DNA from: Chamaea fasciata
Lineage: Eukaryota > Chordata > Aves > Passeriformes > Sylviidae
Length of the DNA: 64,000 nt
NCBI GenBank assembly: GCA_029207755.1
Contig: JARCOQ010000017.1
Coordinates: 2,554,945-2,618,944 of the forward strand
Direction of reading: 5' to 3'
Shown: in pieces, positions 18,610 through 31,800 of the stretch
Layout of the letters: the number at the start of each line of letters is the position of its first letter
How positions within the stretch are numbered: position 1 is the stretch's first letter
The notes under the pieces: model-generated
The model's database searches: none
Seen by the model: only the letters and a program-made list of their open reading frames with translations
What the model was told of the DNA's origin: nothing
Program-made: the position numbers and the translations under genes

Positions 18610-21600
18610 TCCGTAACTCTAAACCAATTAAGAATCTCTTAATCACCCCAAAAACGGTGGTCTACATTTAGGGTTAAGTTGCGGTGAAATCCAGAGAAAA
18701 CATGAGAGAAGCTGGAGGGATGTTCAGAGCAGGGAAATGTGAGTTTTCAGAGGTGCAGGGGAAGCCAAAGGGTCAAAGTGTCAGTGACCTCTAGGGCAGC
18801 TCCTAAAATGTCCCGTGCTTGGACATCGATCCTTGTGTCCCCAAAACAGCGGTGACCACCGAATCAGCAGAGATTCTGACACTGGAGACCCAAAGCCGGG
18901 TAAACCCTTGGCGTTTCAACAAACAAACAAACAAATTAAGCGTTATTTTCTAAACCAGAGGCACATGGGGTGAGGCTCTGGTTCTTTACAACCCTCGAAG
19001 AAACACGTCGGGGGCAGCACTGAAAACATCAGTGCAGGTGGGTCCTGGCCCTGCCCTCTTCAGAGTGAAAAATCCCAATCACACCTGAAGGTCTTACTAC
19101 TTATGAAATTGAAAATGTGCGGCTTTTAACTGGTCTGTGAGCGGCCGATGTGACCCAGACAAAGGTGTGATGTGGACAGAGGCATCACTTGGAGCTAAAG
19201 TTTGGCCTTTCTGCAGAGGATCCTGTTTTCCAGACCTCGTTCCTAAAAGCCAAAGGCTCAAAGCGTTTAGGGATCAGTCCGGGAGGTCACCTCAGTGGGA
19301 CCGGCTGGTTTTGGGGCAGTTTTACTCCAGCAGAGCAGCAGATATAAACCTAAAACCCTTCTTTCTGGGGGCTGCTCCTTCCTGAGGATTTTTTTTTTGC
19401 CAGCACCACCCTCCAGCAAAGGTGAGCTCTGCTAAGAGAGCGCCAGGGCACATCTGCATCTCTATGAGGTCGTTGTGAGGACGTTAAAGGACAAAATCCA
19501 TGCATGTTTCTGTGTGAGGGGCGAGGTGTCCCCTCCGGAGCCTCAAGTACCGCTCCGATAACGGGGAATCTTTGTGTTGTGTGGCGGACAAACGCCGGCA
19601 CTTAGTGGCTTTGTCTGGTGGCAGATAAAAGTCGATAAGATGATGGTGAGGCTGTTGTGAAGCGCTCCCATTAAGTTTCCCCACAAAGAACATTTCTAGG
19701 AATTCGCTCCAGAAGAACTGCTGGACTGGGGGGAGGATTCAGAGTGATTTTTGAAGTAAAAATTGTTTCTGGAGATTTTTTTCACGACTTATACGATTGT
19801 GGTGTCAAAAACCAACAGGAGCGTAGCTAAAATTAATGATTTTATTTTTTTTTAAGCGTTGCTGGTAACGTAGGGTAATGACTGGCATCAGAGAGGTAAA
19901 GGTGAGAATGAGTCTTTAGGGTGAGAACTAAAAAGGTGAGAGAAAGGTGTTAAATCGATTACGGGATTTCTTTTGTATTCATTTTCCCCAGATAAGTCAT
20001 GATGGGGGAAAAAGAAAAGAAAGGAAGAAAAGCGTGATGGCTCGCTCGGTTGGTCGGTGAGGATGAGGGAAATGTTCTGATTTATCAAGAATATCCTTTT
20101 GAAAAAGGATGTCAGAAACTTGTCGTCTCCACAATGGCAGTGCCAGTAATTGGTCAGAAAGGATTTTTCCTATTTTTTTTTTTTTTTGGCGGGGTGGCTG
20201 CCTGATTTGGAAATCTGTCCTAGTGTACTTGGGGAAAGCAACAACCCGGAGGAAGGGCCACAAACAGAAAGGAAAATTCGTGCTGGTGATGAGGAGCTCA
20301 TCCCTTTTGAAGGAGTTGTTTCTCCAGACCCGCTGGGGGCCACACGGAGGAGAAATCCCTCCTTGCACTGCAGGGCTGCGGCAGGGAGAGCCAAAGCTTG
20401 TACAGGCACCAAGCCAAGGCGTTTTTAGTTACAGGGGGTGACTCAAATATTGATGCAGAGGTCAGTACATGGCCTGGGATCCCCAAAAATGCACCTTGAG
20501 ATTAGACTTGGCCAGTGCTGGTCCTCTGGGAGCAGTGGGATCTGTGCGAGGATCACCAGGGGGATCAGTGCTGGTGCCGCACTGCTCAGCTGCTCCTGGG
20601 CTCACTGCTGCCCACAGAGGCTGATCCTGCACAAGTCCTTCAGTAGAAAAATATGTGGAGTAGAGGCAAAAAAATTCCAGGAGACTGTAAAGCTGGGATG
20701 TTTTCCTCTGTCGTGATGCGTTAGAAAGTGAGGCTGGTGTTAGTGAAAGTCTGGTAAACATCCCAGGGTGTAGCCGTGGCCAGGGAGCTCGTTAGCTACA
20801 GGTTCTGCATTAAAAAAAAATTAATAAAATTGCCTTTTGAAGGAGGGCAGAAGGCAAAAAAAAAAAAAAAAAAAAAAAAAAGGTCCCTGTGGAGCGTCAG
20901 CAGGGCAGGAGCCCAGCTCCCCCTCTGGGAACGGGGTGTCCAGGCCGGGCACCAGAGCTGCCTGCAAGTCACTTTCAGCTGGTGCTTAAGGAACTGGTTA
21001 TGATTTTAATAGCTGCTTGAGCTGAACCGACCAAACCGCTTCCAGCACTGCCCTGTGCTGGGAGGTGATGAGGAGACTCGAAGGAGAGGCAGCACTGGAT
21101 TTCCTGAGAGGCTTTGTTAGAGCAGGGCTTGGTTTCCTCACCCCCAGCTGCACCGTTCCCTGCAGGACTCCCAAAGTTGTGGTGTTGAGCTTTTCCCCAG
21201 GCCTTGGCAGCGATGTCCATGTCCTGATTCATCCGTGTGTGCAGGGAAGGGCAGTGGCAGCCGCCTGCTCTGAACTTGGGAGGTGAAATTCAGTTCTGGT
21301 CACAGCGAGCTACTTCAGAAGTGTTTACGGGCAGATCAGGCACGTGTTTAGGGCCCCAAATTTTTAGTGCAATAAGTCACAGTGAAATACCTGAACACTT
21401 TGAATGACTAAAAAGAATTAGCTCCTTGTCACGGGACTATGAGGGGTGTGTAATGTGCAATTGCCAGCTTGGCCTTAAAAAGTGGTTGCAGGAGGAATTG
21501 GACTTATCTAGTGAAAAATTTTACGTTTTTAAATTTTTGTTGTGTTTCTTCCTCCTTATCCCTCCCTTTTTACATCACTGATGAATTTGATGATTGGGGA

Positions 21601-22032
21601 GGGGGAAATCTCCTGCCTTGCACCGGGGTGTAAACTGAAAAATAGGATAAAAGGATATTGAAATAGAAGACTGTGTGAAGGAGTAGCTCCATGTCTGCGC
21701 TAACAGCCTTCATTTAACTGCAGCATTTTTGTATCTCTGGTTGGTTTTCTGCTTCTTTCCTTCAATTCTTCCTTTGGCTTTATATCCCTGCCCTTCCAAG
21801 TGTGTCCCCGCACAGATCCGCTGTGGGGTTGTGCTGCATTTATGAGGATGACACAAGAAAAGGTGACTCCTCCTGTGGTTCCTGTGTGCCCTTCCCTGCA
21901 CTGTAGCTATGGCCTGGATCTGTGTGTGCTCAGGGATGTCATCACACCTGCCCCTTCCATCTCTCTGTCCCTTTCTGGGCCACTCTCAATCACCTTTGAA
22001 TGGTTTTTTTTTTTTGTTTTTATTTTTTCACA
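18610..22032. other. Intergenic, with simple repeats
   Basis: No gene supported. Contains a T15 run near 20173-20187 and an A26 run at 20856-20881 following AATAAAATTGCC, which could be the tail of an unrecognised retroposon. A GCCAAAGGC AP-2-type motif lies near 19249. The rest is mixed-composition unique sequence. Confidence 0.4.
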
Positions 22033-22330
22033 GCCAGGCTCTTATTGGTAGTGCCGAGTGACAGGATGGGAAGCAATGGGCTGAAACTGATGGACGGGGA
22101 ATTCCACCAAAAAATGGGGTAGAACTTTACTGTGAGGGTGAACTGAGCACTGGAACAGGTTGTGGAGTCTCATTCCCTGGGGATATTCAAAAGCCACCTG
22201 AACTCAGTCCCGAGGAAGGTGCTCAGGGGGACCCTGCTGGAGCAGAGAGGCTGGGCTGGATGACCTGCAGTGATCCCTTGTGACCTGAACCACTCGGTGA
22301 GGTCCTGTGAAAGGTGGAAATGGTTATTAC
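22033..22330 (+). mobile_element. CR1 LINE 3' fragment
   Basis: In + orientation it follows the avian CR1 3' region: GTGACAGGATGGGAAGCAAT, then TTTACTGTGAGGGTGA, AGCACTGGAACAGG, GATATTCAAAAGCCACCTG, GGGCTGGATGACCTGCAG and GATCCCTTGTGACCTGAACC. It is about 300 bp, 5'-truncated, diverged and non-coding. The terminal ATTCTGTGATT octamers are not clearly preserved. Confidence 0.85.
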
Positions 22331-23370
22331 AGGATGCACTGCAGCCGGGATGTTGTGGAACAGCCTCCCTTGGGACTTTAATGAGCTTCATTACAACAAG
22401 GAGCCAAGCAAACCTGTCCGTGTTGCTGCTGCTGGGTGTGAGAGCTGATTCCTGGAGCTGGTGACTTGATGTCTGGCTGCTGGAAGTCTCTTTAGTTGGT
22501 ACTTGTGCCCTGTACTTATTTCTGAGGTTTGAAACACCATCATATGCTGGCAACTTTGGGGCTGTGTCCCAAGTACTTTGTAGGCAACAAGAGTTGTTGT
22601 TCCCAGCTTACCCAAATGAGCAGTTTGAAAGGAAGAAGGTTCTTGTGTCCGAGGAAGAATCATGAAAAGTTACACAGCCTGACCTGGGCAAATAATGAAA
22701 GAACCACACTTTTCCTCTCTGATTTTTGGGGGGATTTTAATCACTGTGAGAGTGTTCCCTCTGGGATGTATTAGCTGACCCTCACAATACAAGGGAAAGG
22801 TGCCAGAGAACACCACCTCAAAAATATGGACATAAAAGGGTCTGGGCCTCCGGGTTTTCCCTACGCCAGCCTTAAAACCCAGAGCCAGCAGGCAGGTGGG
22901 AAATTGCATCCCTGGGGAGGGAAGAGGCTGAGGGGAGAATGCACAAGTGCTCTTTGGGGCTGAGGTGGCCACAGCTGCAGGAGTGGCCAAGGGGAGCCTC
23001 CCAGAGCCTCTTCCAGACATGGTGAGGAGCGTGCTGAGCATTTCTGGTGAGTCACTGCTGGGCTCCAGCCCTGCCCGGCAGTGCTGCTGGGTTGAACCAT
23101 TTTGTAACGCAGAGGTTATTCTTCCTGTTCCTTCTGCTGGCAGCGCTAAGCCGTTGTGACAGTGATGTTGCTGGCTGCTGCTGTTAATCCAGCCTTCCTG
23201 GAGATGCAGGAGTCAGGCTGGATCTGGGGATGCGCACTCAGATCCATCCCTGCTCTGTGCTTTGTTGTTCTGAGTCCTGTCAAAACACCACAGCCATTGT
23301 GTGTGAGGGTTACAGGCTGGGCAGGGATGTGCCTGGGAGCTCCTTTCCCATCCCAGTGCTGGGCCCTTGG
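22331..23370. other. Intergenic unique sequence
   Basis: No gene recognised; short open frames only. Lies between the CR1 fragment and the first LTR-like element. Confidence 0.35.
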
Positions 23371-23929
23371 AACCCTGGGCACTGAGAATTCCAGGCTCTC
23401 TGTGCTCACAGGCACTGACCCCCAAGCAAACACTGCATTGACCTGAGGCTGTGTGGAGAAGGCTCCCAAAATTGAGTGACAGCGCTGGGATTGTGGGTGT
23501 GGAGTTTGGATAGAAGTGTGTGATATCACAGGGTGGGAAACTCAGAGTTTAAGGGTTTAGACTATAATAACATCCATAAAGCAAGAGGGAGGTCTTAGGG
23601 CAGAGGCTGAGTCCTTCTCCTTCATGGCTCTGGGCGGTATTTTGAAGTTGGGTAGAAAACTCCACATTGCAGGCCACGGGTGTCTGGTTATTGGGTTAAA
23701 AGTAAAAATGATTTAGGTGTCATTTCATAATTGGACAGTTAATCCTTAAAAGGCCTTGTAGAGAAAGAGATGGGGGGCTCTATTTTTAGTTTCATAAGTA
23801 GAAGCGCTGTAGAACTCCCGGTCTGGGAGATAAACATTAATAAACATCTGAGTCCAAACAAGAAATAGTGTCCAGTGCATTTAATCCCAACCCTGGCTAA
23901 AAAGAAGATAAAACATGGCACTGGACCAC
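23371..23929 (-). mobile_element. Probable solo LTR of a passerine endogenous retrovirus, copy 1
   Basis: About 560 bp that align along their length, in reverse complement, with 37472-38036. Shared blocks include CAAAATTGAGTGACAGCGCT, GGGATTGTGGGTGTGGAGTT, AAAACTCCACATTGCAGGCC, GTCATTTCATAATTGGACAG and AAAAGGCCTTGTAGAGAAAG. There is no gag, pol or env coding and no paired LTR nearby, so a solo LTR is the simplest reading. Orientation is a tentative choice, and element ends and target-site duplications are not firmly fixed. Confidence 0.75.
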
Positions 23930-26900
23930 ATCAGCATTTTTATCCATTAATTTTTTTTATCCATTTTCTCTTATTATCTGAGAGGGTCGCTTGTGTGGGA
24001 ACACCTCTGATTTTTCCATGCAGTCATGCATTTCTGCTCCATGCCTCAACTTCCTGCCTCATCAATGCAGCCCTTATGCAACCCCCAGCCTCTGTGAGGA
24101 TTAATCAAAGCACAGCTCATCCCTGGGGATGTATGCTGGGGAAAAGACCGGCTTGGGTTCTCTGTGTTGAGGGGCAGAAGGAACCATCCAGAAGTGCCTT
24201 GTTCTTGCTCTCCCAAGGATGCCTGGACCAGGCTTGGGATGGGTTTCATTCCCAGAAAGGAGAGAGAAAGTGCCTGGGAGAAAGTGGCTGTGTGTGCCAC
24301 CTGGAAGCTCTCCTGCAAGCCCCCGTGGAGTTTCCCACGTGCCACCACAGGGAGCTCATTAGGGCCAGCCCCTGGCACAGATTGCTCCTCACGGGATTAT
24401 TTCCACACATTCCCCACCAAAACAGCCTCTCTTTTCCGCATGAGCTCCTCTCCCAAGTCCTTGGAGCAGGGAGTGAGTTCTGGTGGGTTTTGACCCTAAT
24501 TTCCCTTCTAGTTTGAAAGATTCCCTCCCTGGAGAGGTCCAGGTTTCCTCTCCTGTGTTTCCTGGCTGTGTGGGGTGTCCGTGCCCACAGCCAGGTCTGT
24601 CAGCAGTGCCGAGGTCCTGACCGTGAGAAAAGGTGTGAGAGGACAAAACGCTGCCCAGGACGGCTGGGAAAGGGTGAGGAGCAGCCCTGCCACCCCTGCA
24701 GAGGTGCTCAAAGCCCTGCGGGGATCTCCTGCAGCCATTTCAGGCCTTGGGCTGGAGCAGGGGAGAAGTGTGGGGGGGCATGCAAGGTGGTGTTTTAATT
24801 CTGTCTTCGTTTCTCACCATCCAAACTTATTTTTATTGACAACGCATTAAATCAGTTCTCCCCAAATCAAGTCATTTTTGCTTATGGCAGCAACTGGTCT
24901 GGGACCTCTGATGTTTTTTTGCTGAGCCATGAGTTTGTTACTCTTTTCTCTCCTGTTGAGGAAGAGGCTGCAGGCTCAGGTCAACTCACCACACTTGTGC
25001 AGCTCTGTGTTCACCCGGCTGAGCTTTAGCTGTATCCTTGATTTTATCACAGGCTTTTCCTTCTCTTGTTAACCTGGTGTGCACAGGCCTTTAATTCAGC
25101 AGGAACCCCCCAGACAAATCCCTTAGCCAGTGTTTTGGGAGTGCCAAGCTGGAACGGGGCAGGTTTCAGGTTCTGGATCCCCTGGGCTCTGAGGATTACA
25201 AAGGCTCCGTGTAATCTCCTGCAGTCTGACCAGGTTTTCCTCAAAATTGTGAGCGACACACTTAAAATTTTCAGCCATAGCTAAAATTCTATGGCTAAAA
25301 ATATTCCCTAGAGCTGTGTGCGTGTGCTTGTGTTGGCCCCAGATGCAACTGCAGGGAACTCTGTGTGCAAGGAATGCACGAGGAAAGCTGCACTCCCAGC
25401 TCTGCATGCACAGGTCCAGACACTTGGATTCATTCTTAAGATGTGCACAGAACTCCTTCCCCTTCACTTGGTTTTACTGTAACTGACAAAGCTGCCTGAC
25501 TCAAGCATTTCAGAAATCGAATGCCCAAGATTTCACTGCGGATTTTTTTTTTTTTTTTTTTTTTTGGCTTCAAAGTGATTTTGTTCTGTCCCCAGAGCCC
25601 GGTTAAATCCTTAGTTATAATGATTGCACACTGAAGGGTGCTGTTACATAGAAATGCTGTCCCATAATGGCTTCGTTGCTGTGGAAAATCCGATGTTATT
25701 TGGTCATTCGCTGCGAGTTCCCTAAGCCATCAAGACATTTGCCTCAAGGCTACAAACACAAAGCTACAGGCAAAACCCTCTGGACATAATGAGTGGGCAT
25801 TTATGCAGAACTAAAAACTGGAACAGCTGAGCAGTAGATCTATGAATAGCGAGCATGCCTCTAAGCACAAAAGACATCGTTCTGCAATAAAGGGGTTTAT
25901 AATGGTTCTGACATCTTGTATGTCAAGATCATGCTACGTTGTTGTAACTTATTTTTTTTTCCCTCCCCCTTGTTTGTTTGTTTGAGCCGTGTTCCTTAAG
26001 TAAGGTGTGAGTAATTAAAGGGTGTGAAGGAAACCTTGTAGCTCGGGAAGAACGAAAATTGGGCAACGGGCACTTTTGGCAAGATCCATCATTTTGATCA
26101 CGTTTGCTGGGGAACAAGCTGATTGCTCCCATGCTGTACTCCCAGTTCCACCCTTCAGGATTTCTTAGGGGGTTCCTCTTGTATCAGCAGCTCTAATAGG
26201 CTGAAATCTGATGTTAGCTGAGAAGTGTCTCCTGATGGAAGCACAAAGATTGGACTAACCATAAACTACAGGGTCAGGGAGTCAGGCAATACGAAGCAGG
26301 GCAATAAAATTCAGAGTGATTTGGATCAACAGGGAGCTGGAGGAGTTTCATGCCGAGAAATGTACCCCAGCGAGGTCTCAGGCCTTTGCAAATCAGCTAC
26401 TGGCACTTCCAAATAAATGGCAAGAACAAGATGGGAAGGGATGTGTGGCTCTTACACCAGGAGCGTAACGAAAACCCAGAGTAGAAACTGGGGCTGGAGT
26501 TATAGAAACAGCCTAGAGGAAAACCAGGAGGGGAAAGGGAATGCAAGAATACACAAGATGATAAATCATTATGTGTGTGTTTGCATCCACATGTATCCGA
26601 TCAGTTCCAGAGACACTGTCGACTCCCAAGTTGGTGTGGAGTTTTCGTGGGGGTTTTGTGGGGTTTCTTCCCGTATTTTCCTTGGATGCCAAGGTGCTGT
26701 GGGACTGGGAAGGGACGTGCCAACCCTTTGTGACTGAGAAGACAGATTCAAACACGTTTTGCGATCCTTGCGAAGTCGTTTGGGCCTCTCAAAACCATCC
26801 ATCACAGAGATGAGCAAAGCCCCAGTACTGGGACGTTCCTACAGGAGAAGGTGGTGCAGGGATTAGGTGCTGCCTCTGGCCTGAGACATGATGGAAGTCT

Positions 26901-29900
26901 GCACTCTAAAGCAGCAGAGATCCCTGAGCTGGCTGTGATTGTGGCACAACAACCCACCCCTTCATTTTGGGGAAGCAAATTTCCCTTCCACCAGCACAGC
27001 AAGATCAGAGATCGATGCTAGAGAGTCCAGAAAGTTGGCAGAAAATTGGAGCCCACACTACAGCTGTGCACTCGTTTCCTCCTGTCCAAATGCCTTGCTC
27101 AGCCACAAGCAAATTGTTTCCCCCCTTGGCATGTACCTTTCTTATCACTGAAAACTGGGTACCGTGCCTATTTTGCATCTCACCCTGTAGAGAGTCTAAA
27201 CTGCAAGATGTCAGATATGGAAGGATGATACTTAAGTTGCTTAGGAAGGCAAAGGAATAAATTTCATTATCCCTCCATCTTCTTCCTTGCAGCTGATGGC
27301 TTTTCCTGCCAGGAAGGAGACTCCTGAGGCCCTGCTGGGAGAATGACAGCTCTGGCCTGCTGGTAAGTGATGGCTCCGTACTTTTGAGGAGTTCATTGAT
27401 AGAGCAGCGTGGAAGAACTGGGGTTGAACTGTTCCCTTCACAAAGTGCCAAGTTAAACCTGAGGATTTCCACTTGGTCAGAGTGACATTGGCTGTGGTTT
27501 TATGGAGGCAAGGCTGTGTTGGAAACCTGGCCCTGCTGTGTGTCCTGAAACACCAAACAGGGCAGTCTGGTCGTGGAGTCAGATTTTATCCCGCTGTGTG
27601 TGTACCAATTGTATTTCAGGCAAGAATTTTAACTTTTTCTCTGGAAACATCTTCTACTGTTGCATATTTTAGTAGCATCTCTGTGGGTTTCTGAGCTTGA
27701 CTGGCAGAGAAGAGGTGATTTGGTAAAGAGGGATTTTGACTGAAACCCGCTTCAGTTGTTTGGATGTTTGACTGGAGACGTGCATTTTTGGCTGTTAAAC
27801 AAAATACCCAGTTATAAAATGAAAACAAGGCAATTAAAATACCTGTGTTTTTGTATACCAGCAAGTGAAGGGTAAAAAAGATGTGTGGTGACAGCAAAAC
27901 TAGAAAGACTGAGACTTGTGTGTTCCCAGAAGTGGTGATTCCTCTTCACCAAGGTTCTCCTGGCAGAGAAGAGGGACAGAGGGGCTGGTTTTCATCTCCT
28001 GCTGTGGGTGTGTGTTGTCCATCAGCTAGAGGCTGACCTGCAGGAGTAAATCCCCCCCTGTCTGTGCACTGAGGAGAGCCCATAACCTGGTCTCTGATCC
28101 CACATCTACATCAGTGCTCTTGACTTTGAGACCTGACTCTGCTTTTTTTTACCCCTTCATGTCCAAGTGGCCCTGGAAGCTGCAACCTGCATTGCCCAGG
28201 ATGTGAGAGCTGCTCCTTTGTCATGCAAGGAAACCCTTCCAAGTAGTCCAAGAATTTTGCTCACAGAACATCTCCCTCCTTATCAACTCTTCTGTGTACA
28301 AACTGCATAATCACCATCTAGCCTGAACTGCACTGCAAGCTTGTTTGCTTTGTGATTTGTGGTTGGATCGCTGCATTTCAGCCTTCACCAATGAAAGGAA
28401 ATTACTAACAAGACATTGCTATTTACATTAATTGTGGCTTTGCGGAGATAGTCCAAAGAAAATGATGCTAAAGCCAGTTATTATGTGTCTCCCTAACAAT
28501 TAGAACGAAACCCAAAGTTTATAAAACAAAAGTTGATCTCAAACAGATTTTAGCTGCTACTTGATATTTTCCCTCGAAAGGACTGTGGGGAAAAAGGGGG
28601 CTTTACGTTTTTTCTTTTTCTCCCTCCTCTCTTTCACCCACCTTCTAAAAAGTGTGTAATGAACATGGCTGGAAAGGCAGCACGCGTACAACTGCAAGAG
28701 AAACTCCTAATCTGCAGCGAGCAGGACCTCATCTTCCAGGGGGGTCTCATGGTCAGCTGTCACACATGCCACACTCCACAAGTCAGTGTTTCCTCAGTTG
28801 AAGCTGTTGATTTTCATCGTTTTTTTTCACCTCAAAGCAGTTTTGTGCAGCTCTGTAGGCTGAGCAGAGGTTTGGCTCCAAAACCTTCAAGGTGCTCCCA
28901 GCTCCTTTCATGTGTATCCCACGAGATAATCCTGTGAGTGTGCGAAGACCTCTCCTTGTTCCTGCTGCAATTTGAACTATTCCTGGACACTAATTCAATG
29001 GCTTTTGGGATGTTAGATGTATGATGAAAAGTAATTTAAGGTTTCTCAGGGTGACTCACTTGCCAGCATAGCACAGATCCAAGAAACAAACACAGATGTG
29101 AGATTTAAATTCTCTTTTTGGCATAAAACACTGCCTCATGCTACAAACCACAAACTATGCCCAGTGGAGACTGGGAACACAATTCTTTTTTTAGCTTTAA
29201 CCAGTCAGGTAACTTCTGGCTGCAGAGGTGAGCAGGGCTTCGTGCACCTTGTTCTCTCAGTGAATATCAGTGCTGGTGGTGCATCCTCACCAACGGTGGG
29301 ATTTGTCTCCTCCAGCTCTGGATGTCTGACCTGAGCTGCTTGTGGAGGCTCTGTAGTGAGGAAACTCAGGCATTTCTGAAGGATGAATCATCTGCCTGGC
29401 TGTCAATGTCTATTTTAGGGACATGCCTGAAGTGAGGTGAAATTAAATCCTTCCCCAAAAAATTCTTCTGTAGAGGAGGGGGATTTTTTGGATGCTCTGG
29501 GGAGGTAGCCTGGGCTTCCTTTCCTCACATGACCCCGTGAGCAGACTCTTCCCTTACGTCAGTGCACAAGTCCTGAGCGGATCCCGGCACAGGGATGTGT
29601 GTGCTGGCACAGACGTGCTCCTGCTGACCTGGCTTTGGGGTTACTCTGCTCCCCCTTCCCCTCTCAGAGGCAGAATGGGCTGCACTGATACGTGGCTGGC
29701 CACCAAGAGGGCTGCAGACTAAAAGTGTAACTGGGTTTAATTATTAAGGTATAATTGAGGTCTTTGTGTTTATGGGATAATTGTTTCTTTTTTATTATAA
29801 CTTTAAACTTCGCAATACGAGAAACAGGCCTGAACCTGTGGATGGAGTGCTGGAAACTGTCTAAGAAGATTAAGGTCTCTTAATTGATTTCACATAAACA

Positions 29901-30000
29901 GGTGTGACTGAATTCATCAGAAGAAGGTTAAGACTAAATGTATTCTGCTAATTATGTGAAAATTGCCAGAGTGTGCTGGGTTGAGCAATTGCCTTCCCTT
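23930..30000. other. Intergenic, candidate conserved non-coding stretches
   Basis: No gene supported. A T25 run lies at 25541-25565. Two stretches of complex, repeat-free AT-balanced sequence (about 25600-25930 and 28290-28560, the latter with CAATTAGAAC, TTACATTAATTG and CCAATG cores) look like candidate enhancers. This is judged by composition only. A third is at about 29730-29960 (TATAATTG, GGATAATTG, TTAATTGATT). Confidence 0.35.
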
Positions 30001-31724
30001 TGCAAGTGGGATCATTCCTCAACTGTGCTTCAAACGGGCAAAAAAAATGACATTTCCTAAGCAAATGAGCCAACCTGTCACGCGCTGGGCTTTATTTGGA
30101 AATTTCCTTGCTCGTAGACACGTTGGCAGTGGTGGATTTGGCAAGAGGACATGAGAATGTCCATGGTGTGCTGTCCCTGAGTGGCAGTGTGGGAGGACAG
30201 GTGTCAGAGCAGGGTTGGGTCATTCCCCAAACTTCAGGAATCTGCACCCTTGGAAACTCCTGCTCTGGAGTAACTGAGGGAGTAACTGATTAAAACACTT
30301 GTTACTTGCTGCCAATGCTTATGTGACCTCTTAAGTCAATTTTTTCTTCTCTAGTTAACTTTAGGCTTTGGAGATGCAGAGCAGGGACATTTCAGCAGTA
30401 CGTAGAACACCCTTTTGTCTTGGGTTTCAAAGTACAAAACTCCTCACCCAGCTGACAAACAAACAAACCGATTTATTCTGTTTACTCTGCGCTCTTTGCC
30501 ACCTGTCCCCTCCTAATCTTCCATCTTGAGGGAGCGAGATGGAATTGACAGTGTTGAATGCAGCTGTAAAAAGGACAAAAGTCCTGCTTTTGAGGCGTCC
30601 ACCTCAGACTGTGCAGGTGCGACAAGAAATTGTGTGTGCAGATAAAACATCCCAGCACAGCATCACCAGGGCCCTGCAATTACCCGGCGGTGCTCCCAAC
30701 AAAACCATTTGCTGATGAAATCGTTTTTTGAGTCTCCAGACTGAAGGGTGACTTGTGTTTAAGGTGTGATTTCAGCAGCACATTTGCATAGAGATGCTCT
30801 AAAATTAGTTCGGTTGCCCAAATCGCTGTTTTGTAATAGCAAAGATATTGTTTGTAACATTTAGAATTAATATAGAAAATGGTATGCTTCGTGTGTTATT
30901 GTCTTTTCCTATTTTAATTTTGAGACCCAAATGCAGACTTACATCAACGAGTGGTGAGTGATGATTTAGTAGCACTTTGATTATGTGTTTTCCTCAAGTT
31001 AAAGTGAACAACTACCAGGTAATGAGGAGCAAAATCTTAATTTAAATCTGTATTTTAAAAAACCCCTCACTTAATTGCACCTCTACAGAATGCTGGGAAA
31101 CCATCCTCTAAGTGCAGATGCACGGTTTCATGTATATTATTTAAGATATTTGCCATCCATTCAGATTTTCAGCTCGTTTTTTTGGAGCTGAGGCTTTCTG
31201 AAGTACAAGTCTTATTATTCTTAGGGGATCCCAGCAGGAAAACCTGTCTGTGTCTGCATTTTGGAAAAGGGATGTGGTGGTTCTGCCTGCACCTGCTGAA
31301 CATGAGCTAAAGAAAAGAAAAAAGAAGAAAAAAAAAGCATTATAAACGAACTAAACTTTGCAGAAGATATCAGACATAATCTTCCACCCCTCTTGGTTTT
31401 GGTAGAGCATTAGGAGGAAGATTATTTCCAGATTTAGGCACCATAATTTGGGAAAGGTATGGAGCAGGTGAAGGGTTTCTAAAAAGGAAGGGGAAAAGAG
31501 TTGGTGCAAAAAGATTGAACTTGGGCTGCTTTTCTTGCAGACAAGACCAGGATGGCATTACAAGCCTTCAGAAAGAAGGAAGGGAGTTCATCCTCTGTGT
31601 CCACTCACCCATAAAAATAAATTTCTTGACTACAAAGCTAGACATCAGAAATCTGTTTTTAGCCATAAGAGGATATTTGGAATAGATTGTGAGTTTCAAC
31701 TGAGGAAAAAATTAGACAAACATC
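30001..31724. other. Intergenic, candidate enhancer with octamer motif
   Basis: No gene. About 30760-31160 is AT-rich complex sequence with a perfect POU octamer ATTTGCAT at 30782-30789, homeodomain cores (AAAATTAG, GAATTAAT) and a GGTAATGAG. An A-rich patch lies at 31313-31340. Confidence 0.35.
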
Positions 31725-31800
31725 AGTTTGCGGTGGGGAGGGGAATAGCTGGAAGATTGCTCGAGATCCCTTCCAGCCCTGTTGTTCTAATTTCATGATT
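31725..31800 (+). mobile_element. Possible CR1 3'-tail remnant
   Basis: The segment AGATTGCTCGAGATCCCTTC followed by CAGCCCTGTTGTTCTAATTT and CATGATT resembles the last 60-70 bases of CR1 (GATCTCCAGAGGTCCCTTCC ... ATTCTATGATT). Short and diverged, so uncertain. Confidence 0.45.

Noticed and set aside
20856..20881. A26 run as the tail of a processed pseudogene
   Set aside because: AATAAA precedes it, but the upstream sequence shows no recognisable coding or repeat body and no flanking target duplication could be made out.
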